24,669 nt of DNA from Avimuribaculum sp964395975. Lineage in GTDB: Bacteria; Bacteroidota; Bacteroidia; Bacteroidales; Muribaculaceae. The DNA is taken from contig CAYNBZ010000034.1 in the NCBI GenBank assembly GCA_964395975.1, forward strand, positions 1-24,669, read 5' to 3'. Below are positions 6,932-14,184 of the stretch, piece after piece (positions within the stretch are counted from its first letter, which is position 1; each line of letters starts with the position of its first letter). A model generated the notes under the pieces. That model made no database searches. It had not been told where the DNA came from and saw only the letters and a list, made by a program, of their open reading frames with translations. The translations under genes and the position numbers were made by a program.

Positions 6932-8680
6932 TTAAATGCCAAGGTCTTTGGAAACCTGTTCGATTTTCTTTTCAGCACGATTGTTAGTATCATCATAGTC
7001 GGCAGCCGAAGCAAGTGTGTCATGGACTTCAATGTAGAACTTTATTTTTGGCTCCGTACCTGATGGGCGAACCGAAACTTTTGTCCCATCCTCGGTATAG
7101 AATTGTAATACATTGGAAGTTACAGGCATCACAAGTTTTGTAATATTGCCGGTTTTTACATCTTTTTCTTCAAGCGAATTGTAATCCTTGATTATTGTTA
7201 TTGGAGATCCGGCCAATGTTTTGGGTGGATTTGTGCGGAAATTCTTCATGATTGCCACTATCTCATCGGCACCTGTTTTGCCCGGACGCACAAGAGAGAC
7301 ACCTTTCTCTTTTGAGTAGCCATAGGTCATATATATGTCAATGAGCATTTCATTCATGTCCATGCCTTTGTCCTTTGCCCAAGCTGCTATCTCAGCCATA
7401 AGGGATATTGCCGAAACCGAGTCCTTGTCGCGTACAAAATCTTCTGCAAGGAAGCCGTAGCTTTCTTCGCCACCACCGAGATAATGTTTTTTACCCTCAT
7501 TTTCTTTCATTACCGATGCAATCCACTTGAAACCGGTGAAAACATCGTAAAGTTCCATCCCTTGTTTGTTGGCAATCGACTTTATGGTGTCGGTGGTAAC
7601 GATGGTTTTTACTATGTATTCATTACCGGTTAGGCGACCAAGTTCCTTGTTGCGTGCAATAAGATAGTAGAGATATATCATTACTATCTGGTTGCCATTG
7701 AGCAATGCATATTCGCCCTTGGTGTTTTTGATTACTACGCCCACACGGTCGGCATCGGGATCTGAAGCCATTACGATGTCGGCATTGACTTCTTTGGCTT
7801 TTTCGATAGCCATTGCCATAGCCGATGCATTTTCGGGATTTGGGGAGTCGACGGTCGGGAAATCACCGCTTTGAACGTCTTGTTCGGGGACATGGATAAT
7901 ATTAGTAAATCCCCAATTGGCAAGTGAACGTGGAATAAGGAATTTACCCGTGCCGTGTATCGGAGTGTACACGATTTTCAAATCGTGTTGACGTGCAATT
8001 ACATCAGGGCTTAGCGACAATGTTTTGATTTGGTCGATATATTGTGCATCGATATTTTCACCGATTATTTCAATGAGGTCGTCATTGCCGCTAAATTTTA
8101 TTTGGTCGATATTGGTAACTTGGTTTACATATTTGATGATGTTTGTGTCGTGCGGCGCAACTATTTGTGCTCCATCATCCCAGTAAGCTTTGTAACCATT
8201 ATATTCCTTGGGATTGTGTGAGGCGGTGATGATAACACCGCTTTGGCAACCAAGCAGCCTTATAGCAAATGAGGTTTCGGGCGTGGGGCGTGGGGCATCG
8301 AAAAGGTACACTTTTATACCGTTGGCCGAGAATATGTCGGCTACTATTTTTGCAAATTTAGTACTGTTGTTGCGGACATCGCAGCCGACAACAACTTTAA
8401 TCTGGTCAAGGTCGGCAAATGCGTCTTTTAGATAATTTGCCAATCCCTGTGTAGCCAATCCCACCGTATATATGTTCATTCGGTTAGAGCCGGCACCCAT
8501 TGTTCCGCGTAAACCACCCGTACCAAATTCAAGATTTTTATAAAACGAATCGATAAGTTCGGTTTTGTCAGGGTTGTCAAGCATACGTTGCACTTCTGCT
8601 TGGGTTTCTTTGTCATAACCATCGGTAAGCCATGTCTTGGCTTTTTCGATTACTGATTGTAACAATTGATTATCTTCCAT
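6932..8680 (-). CDS. Phosphosugar mutase (alpha-phosphoglucomutase / phosphomannomutase)
   Basis: A 582-aa cytosolic alpha-D-phosphohexomutase of the same size as B. subtilis PgcA (581 aa). It moves a phosphate between C1 and C6 of glucose or mannose, linking glycolysis to nucleotide-sugar and polysaccharide synthesis. The four active-site loops are intact and in order: the phosphoserine loop TASHNP (Ser154), the metal loop DPDADR (Asp307, 309, 311), the sugar-binding loop GGEESYG (403-409) and the phosphate-binding loop RPSGTEPK (538-545). The long N-terminal region (FGTGGLRGTMG, 52-62) is typical of the PgcA/PGM2 branch. It follows the M18 gene on the same strand with a 124-bp gap containing a well-formed promoter, so it can be transcribed separately. 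A strong terminator follows it. Glucose versus mannose preference cannot be read from sequence. Confidence 0.95.
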   Translation of the reverse strand: MEDNQLLQSVIEKAKTWLTDGYDKETQAEVQRMLDNPDKTELIDSFYKNLEFGTGGLRGTMGAGSNRMNIYTVGLATQGLANYLKDAFADLDQIKVVVGCDVRNNSTKFAKIVADIFSANGIKVYLFDAPRPTPETSFAIRLLGCQSGVIITASHNPKEYNGYKAYWDDGAQIVAPHDTNIIKYVNQVTNIDQIKFSGNDDLIEIIGENIDAQYIDQIKTLSLSPDVIARQHDLKIVYTPIHGTGKFLIPRSLANWGFTNIIHVPEQDVQSGDFPTVDSPNPENASAMAMAIEKAKEVNADIVMASDPDADRVGVVIKNTKGEYALLNGNQIVMIYLYYLIARNKELGRLTGNEYIVKTIVTTDTIKSIANKQGMELYDVFTGFKWIASVMKENEGKKHYLGGGEESYGFLAEDFVRDKDSVSAISLMAEIAAWAKDKGMDMNEMLIDIYMTYGYSKEKGVSLVRPGKTGADEIVAIMKNFRTNPPKTLAGSPITIIKDYNSLEEKDVKTGNITKLVMPVTSNVLQFYTEDGTKVSVRPSGTEPKIKFYIEVHDTLASAADYDDTNNRAEKKIEQVSKDLGI

Positions 8681-8720
8681 GATTTTAAATTGATGTTATG
8701 TTGTATATTTATTTTGTACG

Positions 8721-8761
8721 TTATCGAAACAAAAATAGGAAATTTTCGATAAGAAGCCAAA
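8721..8761 (-). promoter_or_regulatory. Promoter of the phosphosugar mutase with bracketing inverted repeat
   Basis: On the minus strand the -7 box TATTTTTG (8737-8730) and a TTTG -33 box (8761-8758) are exact, with a 20-bp spacer. A perfect 9-bp inverted repeat, TTATCGAAA (8721-8729) and TTTCGATAA (8744-8752), brackets the -7 box with a 14-bp spacer. The predicted start falls inside the downstream arm, so the repeat is better placed as an operator than as an RNA hairpin. The leader would be about 40-45 nt. Confidence 0.65.
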
Positions 8762-8804
8762 TCTATTTTGTCGTTTCCTGCATTGGTGCAAATAGTTTGA
8801 ACAT

Positions 8805-10097
8805 CTAACAATTGAAAAAGTGGGTAAAAACTTTAATCATATTGATATGGTCGGTAGTAGAGCCTGTTTCACACACCGAGTGCATGGCCCATAGCGGGTT
8901 GCCGACATCGACACCTTCTATGGCAATTTGCGACGTAAGTATGTTTCCGAGTGTAGATCCACCTGCAACATCCGAATGATTTACGAAATATTGATAGGGG
9001 GAGCCGGCTTCCTCGCATAATGAGCGGAATATTGCCGAAGAATGTGCATCGGTCATATATTTGCAGTTGGCATTGATTTTTATGACCGGTCCACCACCGA
9101 TAGCAGGATGATTGGTCGGGTCGAATTTTTCGGGATAATTTGGATGGAAGGCATGGGCATTATCAGCCGAAATCATGAATGACTTCTCTATGCCGCGCAA
9201 AAAATCATCGTGCGTGCCTCCTTGGGCTGTGTTAATGCGTTCTATGATATTTGTTAATACCGGTGATGCTGCGCCTTGTTTTGTGCCGCTACCAGTTTCT
9301 TCGTTGTCGAATATGGCTGCGATATGTGTCGTGTTTGTGCCACCGCCTTCGATGATTGCGGTTATGGCAGCATGTACCATGCTTAGATCATCGATGCGTC
9401 CCGAGCATATATATTCCTCATTAAGCCCTGTGAGAGTGGCACGGTGTGTATCGTAGAGCAGTAAGTCAAAGTCGAGTATTTCATTTGTGCCGACATTGAG
9501 TTCTGCGGCTACAATGCCAAGCAGCAAATTGTCTTTTTCGGCCATGTCGGATATATTGCCAAGTATGGGTAACATGTCTTTTTGCTTCGACAGATGATTG
9601 CCGTCATTCACGTTGCGGTTGAAATGAATCGGCAGGTGTGGAATAACCATTATAGGACGGTCGATTTTAATAAGCCTTGTTATGGGCATGAGCGAGTCGT
9701 TACCGCGCAATATTACACGTCCCGCCACAGATAAAGGTCGGTCAAACCACGTGTAAAGTATAGGTCCGCCATAGACTTCGGTATTTAATTTTACAATTCC
9801 ATTTTCCGAAACTATGGGAGCTTGCGGCTTAATGCGGAAACATGGAGAGTCGCTATGGGCGGCAATGATTCTTACCCCAACATCGCCAATAGATGATTCG
9901 CCAATAGTAAATGCAAATAATGCCGAATCATTCTTGGTCGTAAAATATTTGCCACGTTTGGCAATCTGCCACCTGTCGCGCATGGATAGTTCTGTAAAAC
10001 CTGCGGTTACAAGCATCTTCTTGATAGAATCGACCGCAAGAAAATTACAAGGACTGTCGTCGAGAAAGTTAAGAAGAGAACTGATATGCCTGTCCAT
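8805..10097 (-). CDS. M18 family aminopeptidase (aspartyl aminopeptidase type)
   Basis: A 430-aa cytosolic dinuclear zinc aminopeptidase, family M18, which removes N-terminal residues (often acidic) from peptides and forms large multimers. The metal and catalytic residues are all present: His81 in AAHSDSPCFRIKP, Asp236 in GRIDDLSM, the Glu266-Glu267 pair in DNEETGSGTKQGA, Asp312 in ADNAHAFHPN and the C-terminal His406 in WAMHSVCE. Length fits bacterial M18 enzymes (about 430 aa). Its ATG is 5 bp from the stop of the DUF5063 gene, so it is a late member of the yicC operon. The preferred residue is not determinable here. Confidence 0.95.
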   Translation of the reverse strand: MDRHISSLLNFLDDSPCNFLAVDSIKKMLVTAGFTELSMRDRWQIAKRGKYFTTKNDSALFAFTIGESSIGDVGVRIIAAHSDSPCFRIKPQAPIVSENGIVKLNTEVYGGPILYTWFDRPLSVAGRVILRGNDSLMPITRLIKIDRPIMVIPHLPIHFNRNVNDGNHLSKQKDMLPILGNISDMAEKDNLLLGIVAAELNVGTNEILDFDLLLYDTHRATLTGLNEEYICSGRIDDLSMVHAAITAIIEGGGTNTTHIAAIFDNEETGSGTKQGAASPVLTNIIERINTAQGGTHDDFLRGIEKSFMISADNAHAFHPNYPEKFDPTNHPAIGGGPVIKINANCKYMTDAHSSAIFRSLCEEAGSPYQYFVNHSDVAGGSTLGNILTSQIAIEGVDVGNPLWAMHSVCETGSTTDHINMIKVFTHFFNC

Positions 10098-10102
10098 GAT
10101 TT

Positions 10103-10612
10103 CTAATTTTTATAATATAACGAGTGAATTGCTCTCAATACGTTACACACGGTTTGTCCCCAATAAGTATCAAAATCGGCCTTGATGGCGGTTGTGGCTT
10201 CGATGATGGTGTCGTTTGTGGCATCTTTTACAGTTGCCACAAAATTATAAAGCGGTTGGTATATGTCGGCGAGGTTTTCGCTGATGCTTGTACTGATGGG
10301 TGTATCGGAATATTTCATGTCGTCCATGAATACTTCGAGATATATATCATCTTCCCCAATCATTCTACTTATATTGTCACGCACCATGTTGTAGTCATTT
10401 TCTTCAAGATAGCTGTCGAGGAACGTGTTGTTTTCCTCATCGGGTTTTATATCCGATGCCGATATGTAAAGTCTTGGTAACAGCTTGAGTATTGCTGCCA
10501 TGAACATATTGCGATCGTCATATTCGAAAACATTCTCGAGCGTGTGGCAATATTCATTGGCGAGAGCAATGAATGCAAGCGTATTTGGACTTAAATTGTT
10601 TTCTTCAGACAT
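10103..10612 (-). CDS. DUF5063 domain-containing protein
   Basis: A 169-aa soluble, acidic protein recognised as the Bacteroidota DUF5063 family. Characteristic segments are NTLAFIALANEYC (10-22), YLEVFMDDMKYSDTPISTSI (92-111), ENLADIYQPLYNF (113-125) and YWGQTVCNVLRAIHSLYY near the C terminus. There is no signal peptide or membrane segment. The function is unknown. Its start overlaps the nadD stop by 8 nt and its stop is 5 bp before the M18 start, so it is translated as part of a tight gene string; that suggests translational coupling with NadD but not a shared pathway. Confidence 0.88.
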   Translation of the reverse strand: MSEENNLSPNTLAFIALANEYCHTLENVFEYDDRNMFMAAILKLLPRLYISASDIKPDEENNTFLDSYLEENDYNMVRDNISRMIGEDDIYLEVFMDDMKYSDTPISTSISENLADIYQPLYNFVATVKDATNDTIIEATTAIKADFDTYWGQTVCNVLRAIHSLYYKN

Positions 10613-11192
10613 TGTTTTTTGTATATAAGTTGTGTTTTAAAATATATTTGTAAACATCATCGGGCAGATAATAGTTCAAGTTTTCATTATTGAATAACTT
10701 TTCGCGAATCACCGTTGATGAAATTTCTATGATTGGGGAATCAAGAGCCTTGATGTTGTGCTTTGGATTGTCTGGAATTGAAATCGTATATCCACGTCGT
10801 GGATATACGTACACACCGTATTTGGAAAGAATCTCATCGTGATTTTTCCAACGGTCGAATATCGACCAGTTATCTGCGCCAATGACAAGAACGAACTCGT
10901 CATTGGGAAACTTTTCAGACAGGGCATTTAAAGTATTTATTGTATAGGATGGCTTCGGAAGGGAAAATTCAAATCCTGATGTAATTGCCTTGTCGAAACG
11001 ACTTGCCACCATCTCGGTCATACGCAAGCGGTGAAAGTCATAAGACCGGTCGTAACCGTTTTTCATTGGATTTTGTGGAGATACCATCAGCCATACGGCA
11101 TCAAAATCGGTATCATTGGTCAGATAATTGACCAATAAAGCGTGTCCCGTGTGAATAGGATTAAAGGAGCCTCCGAAAATGCCTATTTTCAT
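10605..11192 (-). CDS. nadD: Nicotinate-nucleotide adenylyltransferase
   Basis: A 195-aa enzyme that joins ATP and nicotinate mononucleotide to make deamido-NAD, the penultimate step of NAD synthesis, in the cytosol. The nucleotidyltransferase fold is shown by GGSFNPIHTGH (7-17), with the HxGH motif at 14-17, and by ISSTVIR (157-163), the C-terminal ATP-binding motif. The SPQNP segment (39-43) fits the substrate loop, and the length matches B. subtilis NadD (189 aa). It starts 5 bp after the gmk stop and overlaps the DUF5063 start by 8 nt. Confidence 0.96.
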   Translation of the reverse strand: MKIGIFGGSFNPIHTGHALLVNYLTNDTDFDAVWLMVSPQNPMKNGYDRSYDFHRLRMTEMVASRFDKAITSGFEFSLPKPSYTINTLNALSEKFPNDEFVLVIGADNWSIFDRWKNHDEILSKYGVYVYPRRGYTISIPDNPKHNIKALDSPIIEISSTVIREKLFNNENLNYYLPDDVYKYILKHNLYTKNNV

Positions 11193-11197
11193 AGAAA

Positions 11198-11773
11198 TTA
11201 GTCGTTGTTAATGAATTCCTTTATAAGATATTCAGTTTCTTTGATTGCCGTATCAAGTTTGTCATTGACAACAATTTTGTCGAATTTATCGGATTGTGCT
11301 ATTTCAAATTCGGCTTTTTCAACTCGTTGTTCAATAGCTTCGGGCGAGTCTGTTCCTCTGGCATTCAGCCGTTGGCGCAAAGTTTCTACACTTGGAGGTT
11401 TGATAAAAACCGACAGAGCTTCGTTGCCGAATTTGTGCTTTACATTAATGCCCCCCATCACATCTATGTCTAATATGACATTGCAACCCTTGTTCCTGAT
11501 GCGGTCGATTTCGTTGCGAGGTGTGCCGTAAAATCGTCCCGGATACACCTCTTCATACTCGATGAGCCGGTCGGTAGCGATGGCATCCTTGAACTCATCA
11601 ACTGTCATGAAATAATAATTGACACCATTTGTTTCTCCCCGACGCGGTTCCCGTGTTGTGGCCGAAATTGAAAATTCAAGTTTCAAATCGGGATTTTTTA
11701 TTATCTCATTTATTATGGTCGATTTTCCACAACCCGATGGTGCTGATATGATGATTAGCTTGCCTTTTTTCAT
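11198..11773 (-). CDS. gmk: Guanylate kinase
   Basis: A 191-aa enzyme that phosphorylates GMP (and dGMP) to GDP with ATP, essential for GTP and dGTP supply. The P-loop SAPSGCGKST occupies 10-19. The GMP-binding region is intact: SISATTREPRRGETNGVNYY (35-54), then EYEEVYPGRFYGTP (72-85). Conserved DIDVMGG and RGTDS segments follow. It sits between yicC and nadD with gaps of 9 and 5 bp; the yicC-gmk pair is a common bacterial arrangement. Confidence 0.97.
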   Translation of the reverse strand: MKKGKLIIISAPSGCGKSTIINEIIKNPDLKLEFSISATTREPRRGETNGVNYYFMTVDEFKDAIATDRLIEYEEVYPGRFYGTPRNEIDRIRNKGCNVILDIDVMGGINVKHKFGNEALSVFIKPPSVETLRQRLNARGTDSPEAIEQRVEKAEFEIAQSDKFDKIVVNDKLDTAIKETEYLIKEFINND

Positions 11774-11782
11774 TAGTAAATT

Positions 11783-12661
11783 TTACATAACGTTTAATAC
11801 CTGTTCTTTGATTTGCTCAAGTTCATCTTTCATTTTAACCACAATGATTTGCATTTCGGCATGATTTGACTTTGAGCCGAGCGTGTTGATTTCCCGTCCC
11901 ATTTCTTGGTTTATGAATCCGAGTTTTTTACCTTGGCCATGTCCGTTATCAAGTGTGTCGATAAAATAGTCGAGATGATTTTGCAAACGTAATTTCTCTT
12001 CGCTTATGTCAAGTTTCTCGATATAAAATATCATTTCTTGCTCAAATCTGTTATGGTCGTATTCCACGTTATCAAGCTTATTGAGCGAGTCAAGTATGCG
12101 AGCTTTTATCTTTGCGATGCGGTCGGCCTCAAGTGGTGCTATTTCTCCGAGTAAAGAACGTATATTGTCGATTTTTTGTTTGAAAAACGAGTAAAGACGA
12201 TTGCCTTCCTGCGTGCGGAATTCATTGAGCGCATCGACGGCTTTTGTTGTGACTTGCTTCAGAGCCTCTATTTCCTCATTCTCGATTTCGTTGCTCGATG
12301 CATCCGTTTTTATGACATCGGGCAGGCGCATAAGAGTAACATACCAATCTTGTGGCTCGGGTATCCCGAGAATTTCCGACAGCTCCTGCAGTTGCTGTTT
12401 ATAGGCTTTCAGTGCCGGCAAATTGAGAACCGACTTTGGCGTGTCATCGTTTTCTTCGGTATATATGTATAGATCTACTTTGCCGCGTTCCAATGACTTG
12501 ATAATCATGTTTCGCAATACCAATTCTAATTCACGATAATGTTGCGGCAAACGTATTGATAAATCTAATTGCTTGCTGTTTAATGATTTGACTTCTGCGG
12601 TTATCTTTTTGTTTTTGAAAATAACCGTTGCTTTGCCAAATCCGGTCATTGATAAAATCAT
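11783..12661 (-). CDS. YicC/YloC family endoribonuclease
   Basis: A 292-aa cytosolic protein of the YicC/YloC family (E. coli YicC 287 aa, B. subtilis YloC 291 aa), whose members act as manganese-dependent endoribonucleases. The N terminus MILSMTGFGKA and the C-terminal DUF1732 part, with EMGREINTLGSKSNHAEMQ (about 251-269) and the final KMKDELEQIKEQVLNV, are diagnostic. The middle is helical and charged. It is the first gene of the leftward string yicC-gmk-nadD-DUF5063-M18 and shares an 88-bp divergent intergenic region with tsaB. The ATG is chosen by family match; a candidate -7 box lies 16 bp upstream. Confidence 0.94.
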   Translation of the reverse strand: MILSMTGFGKATVIFKNKKITAEVKSLNSKQLDLSIRLPQHYRELELVLRNMIIKSLERGKVDLYIYTEENDDTPKSVLNLPALKAYKQQLQELSEILGIPEPQDWYVTLMRLPDVIKTDASSNEIENEEIEALKQVTTKAVDALNEFRTQEGNRLYSFFKQKIDNIRSLLGEIAPLEADRIAKIKARILDSLNKLDNVEYDHNRFEQEMIFYIEKLDISEEKLRLQNHLDYFIDTLDNGHGQGKKLGFINQEMGREINTLGSKSNHAEMQIIVVKMKDELEQIKEQVLNVM

Positions 12662-12677
12662 TGTAGTGCTTTTTTTG

Positions 12678-12685
12678 CAAATTTA
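12678..12685 (-). promoter_or_regulatory. Candidate -7 box for the yicC operon
   Basis: On the minus strand this reads TAAATTTG, an exact TAnnTTTG match. No TTTG lies at the expected -33 distance. The box ends 16 bp before the yicC ATG, which would give a leader of only about 10 nt. Confidence 0.45.
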
Positions 12686-12728
12686 GTGTAAAAAAGCAAG
12701 AAGAATAATAAATGCAGGGAAAAAACAT

Positions 12729-12736
12729 TAATTTTG
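12729..12736 (+). promoter_or_regulatory. Candidate -7 box for tsaB
   Basis: TAATTTTG matches TAnnTTTG exactly and ends 13 bp before the ATG at 12750. No TTTG is found near 12705, where the -33 box should be. The implied transcript would be nearly leaderless, or would use the second ATG at 12759. Confidence 0.45.
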
Positions 12737-12749
12737 CACATAAAATTTA

Positions 12750-13451
12750 ATGACAGAAATGCCGGTAATTTTAAATATAGAGACTTCGACTGATGTATGT
12801 TCGGTTGCCTTATCACAAGATGGGCAGATCCTTGAACATCATGAGGACTATGACGGGCACAATCACGCAGTAGTGCTTAGTCGTTTTGTGGACAGTTGCA
12901 TGACTTATGCAAAAACTCGCGAATTATCGATTGATGCAGTTGCTGTAAGTATCGGTCCGGGGTCTTATACAGGATTGCGCATAGGCTTGTCCGAGGCCAA
13001 GGGACTTTGTTTCGGCTTGTCGATACCATTGATTGGCATCAATACGTTACAACTTATCACGGTTTCGGCAATGTTCAGCAATTTTTTTGAGGATGACAAT
13101 TTGCTTTATGTGCCAATGATTGATGCCCGGCGTAAAGAAGTTTATACTGCTGTATATGCACCTACTTTGGAGCCGCTGTTGGAACCACAACCTATGATAC
13201 TTGAAGCCGATTCGTTTTCGCACTTCAAGCAAGGGCATAGATTAGTGGTCATCGGCAATGGCTCGGACAAGGCACAAGAAATATTGAATAATGACGGAAT
13301 ACTGTTTATACATGGTATAAAGCCTGTGGCTGTAGATATGATTGCCCTTGCTGAAAAGCATTTCCGCAAAGGCGAGTTTATAGATGTGGCATATTCTACA
13401 CCGACGTACCTAAAAGAATTCCAAGCTACTACGCCGAAAAAAATGTTTTGA
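12750..13451 (+). CDS. tsaB: tRNA threonylcarbamoyladenosine biosynthesis protein TsaB
   Basis: A 233-aa ASKHA-fold protein, the scaffold partner of TsaD in the TsaBDE complex that makes t6A37 on ANN-decoding tRNAs. Visible features are the N-terminal ILNIETSTDVCSVAL (7-21) and SIGPGSYTGLRIGLSEAKGL (67-86), followed by the IPLIGINTL strand. Length matches E. coli TsaB (231 aa). The ATG at 12759 (giving 230 aa, MPVILNIETS) fits the usual family start slightly better than the ATG at 12750, since TsaB normally begins a few residues before the IETS motif. It is divergent from yicC. The 82 bp to the next gene contain a separate promoter. Confidence 0.95.
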   Translation: MTEMPVILNIETSTDVCSVALSQDGQILEHHEDYDGHNHAVVLSRFVDSCMTYAKTRELSIDAVAVSIGPGSYTGLRIGLSEAKGLCFGLSIPLIGINTLQLITVSAMFSNFFEDDNLLYVPMIDARRKEVYTAVYAPTLEPLLEPQPMILEADSFSHFKQGHRLVVIGNGSDKAQEILNNDGILFIHGIKPVAVDMIALAEKHFRKGEFIDVAYSTPTYLKEFQATTPKKMF

Positions 13452-13472
13452 CTAAAAAATCACGTAGCTTTA

Positions 13473-13503
13473 ATTGCATTAAAAAAGACTTATCGTATAT
13501 TTG
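13473..13503 (+). promoter_or_regulatory. Promoter of the DUF4290-murA-rimM unit
   Basis: The -7 box TATATTTG (13496-13503) is exact. A 3-of-4 -33 box, ATTG (13473-13476), lies 19 bp upstream. The predicted start near 13510 leaves a leader of about 23 nt before the ATG at 13534. Confidence 0.6.
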
Positions 13504-13533
13504 TACTCAAATTCAAGAACTTTTATACAGTAA

Positions 13534-14127
13534 ATGAGTTTAAAATACAACACCCAGCAAGAAAAATTGGTATTGCCTGAATATGGGCGCAATGTGCAGC
13601 AAATGGTGGACTACTGTGTGACAATTGCCGATCGTGAAGAACGTACGCGTTGTGCATACACGATAATCCAAATTATGGGTAATTTATTCCCTCAGATAAG
13701 AGATTCGAATGACTACAAGCATAAGTTGTGGGATCATCTTGCAATAATGTCGGATTTCAAACTTGATATCGATTTCCCTTATCAAATTGTAAAAAAAGAG
13801 AGTCTCACAAGCAAACCTCAGAGGGTAGAATATAAACTCGACCATATAAAATATCGTCATTACGGAAAAATAATAGAACAGATGATTGCCAAAGCATGCA
13901 AGTATCCCGACGGAGCAGAAAGGGATGCACTTGTTTCGCTTATAGCAAATCACATGAAGAAGTTGATTTTTTCCATTAACAAAGATGGCGTTGAAGATGA
14001 AAAAATCCTCAAGGATCTTTACCATTATTCAAAAGGAAAAATCAACCTTGATCCTGCAACATATAAATTGCGGGAATTCAAGGAAGCTCCGGCTTCTGCA
14101 ACTGGGAAAAAGAAAAAGAAAAAATAA
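13534..14127 (+). CDS. DUF4290 domain-containing protein
   Basis: A 197-aa soluble, helical protein of the Bacteroidota-specific DUF4290 family; function unknown. Family signatures include YNTQQEKLVLPEYGRNVQQM (5-24), IADREERTRCAYTIIQIMGN (31-50) and KLWDHLAIMSDF (64-75). The C terminus ends in a run of six lysines after a short Gly/Ala/Ser linker, a basic tail suited to contact with RNA or other acidic partners (inference). It precedes murA by 57 bp without a clear promoter or terminator between, so the two are probably co-transcribed; I recall DUF4290 genes next to murA in other Bacteroidota. Confidence 0.9.
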   Translation: MSLKYNTQQEKLVLPEYGRNVQQMVDYCVTIADREERTRCAYTIIQIMGNLFPQIRDSNDYKHKLWDHLAIMSDFKLDIDFPYQIVKKESLTSKPQRVEYKLDHIKYRHYGKIIEQMIAKACKYPDGAERDALVSLIANHMKKLIFSINKDGVEDEKILKDLYHYSKGKINLDPATYKLREFKEAPASATGKKKKKK

Positions 14128-14184
14128 ATTTTGCATATTTTGTAACAATATGTGTGAAGTATCAAACTAATACATGTAAAAGCC

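Noticed and set aside
14098..14127. Lysine run at the end of the DUF4290 protein, suspected frameshift
   Set aside because: The A-rich tract could invite slippage, but the frame ends cleanly there and the rest of the protein matches the family, so a basic tail is more likely.
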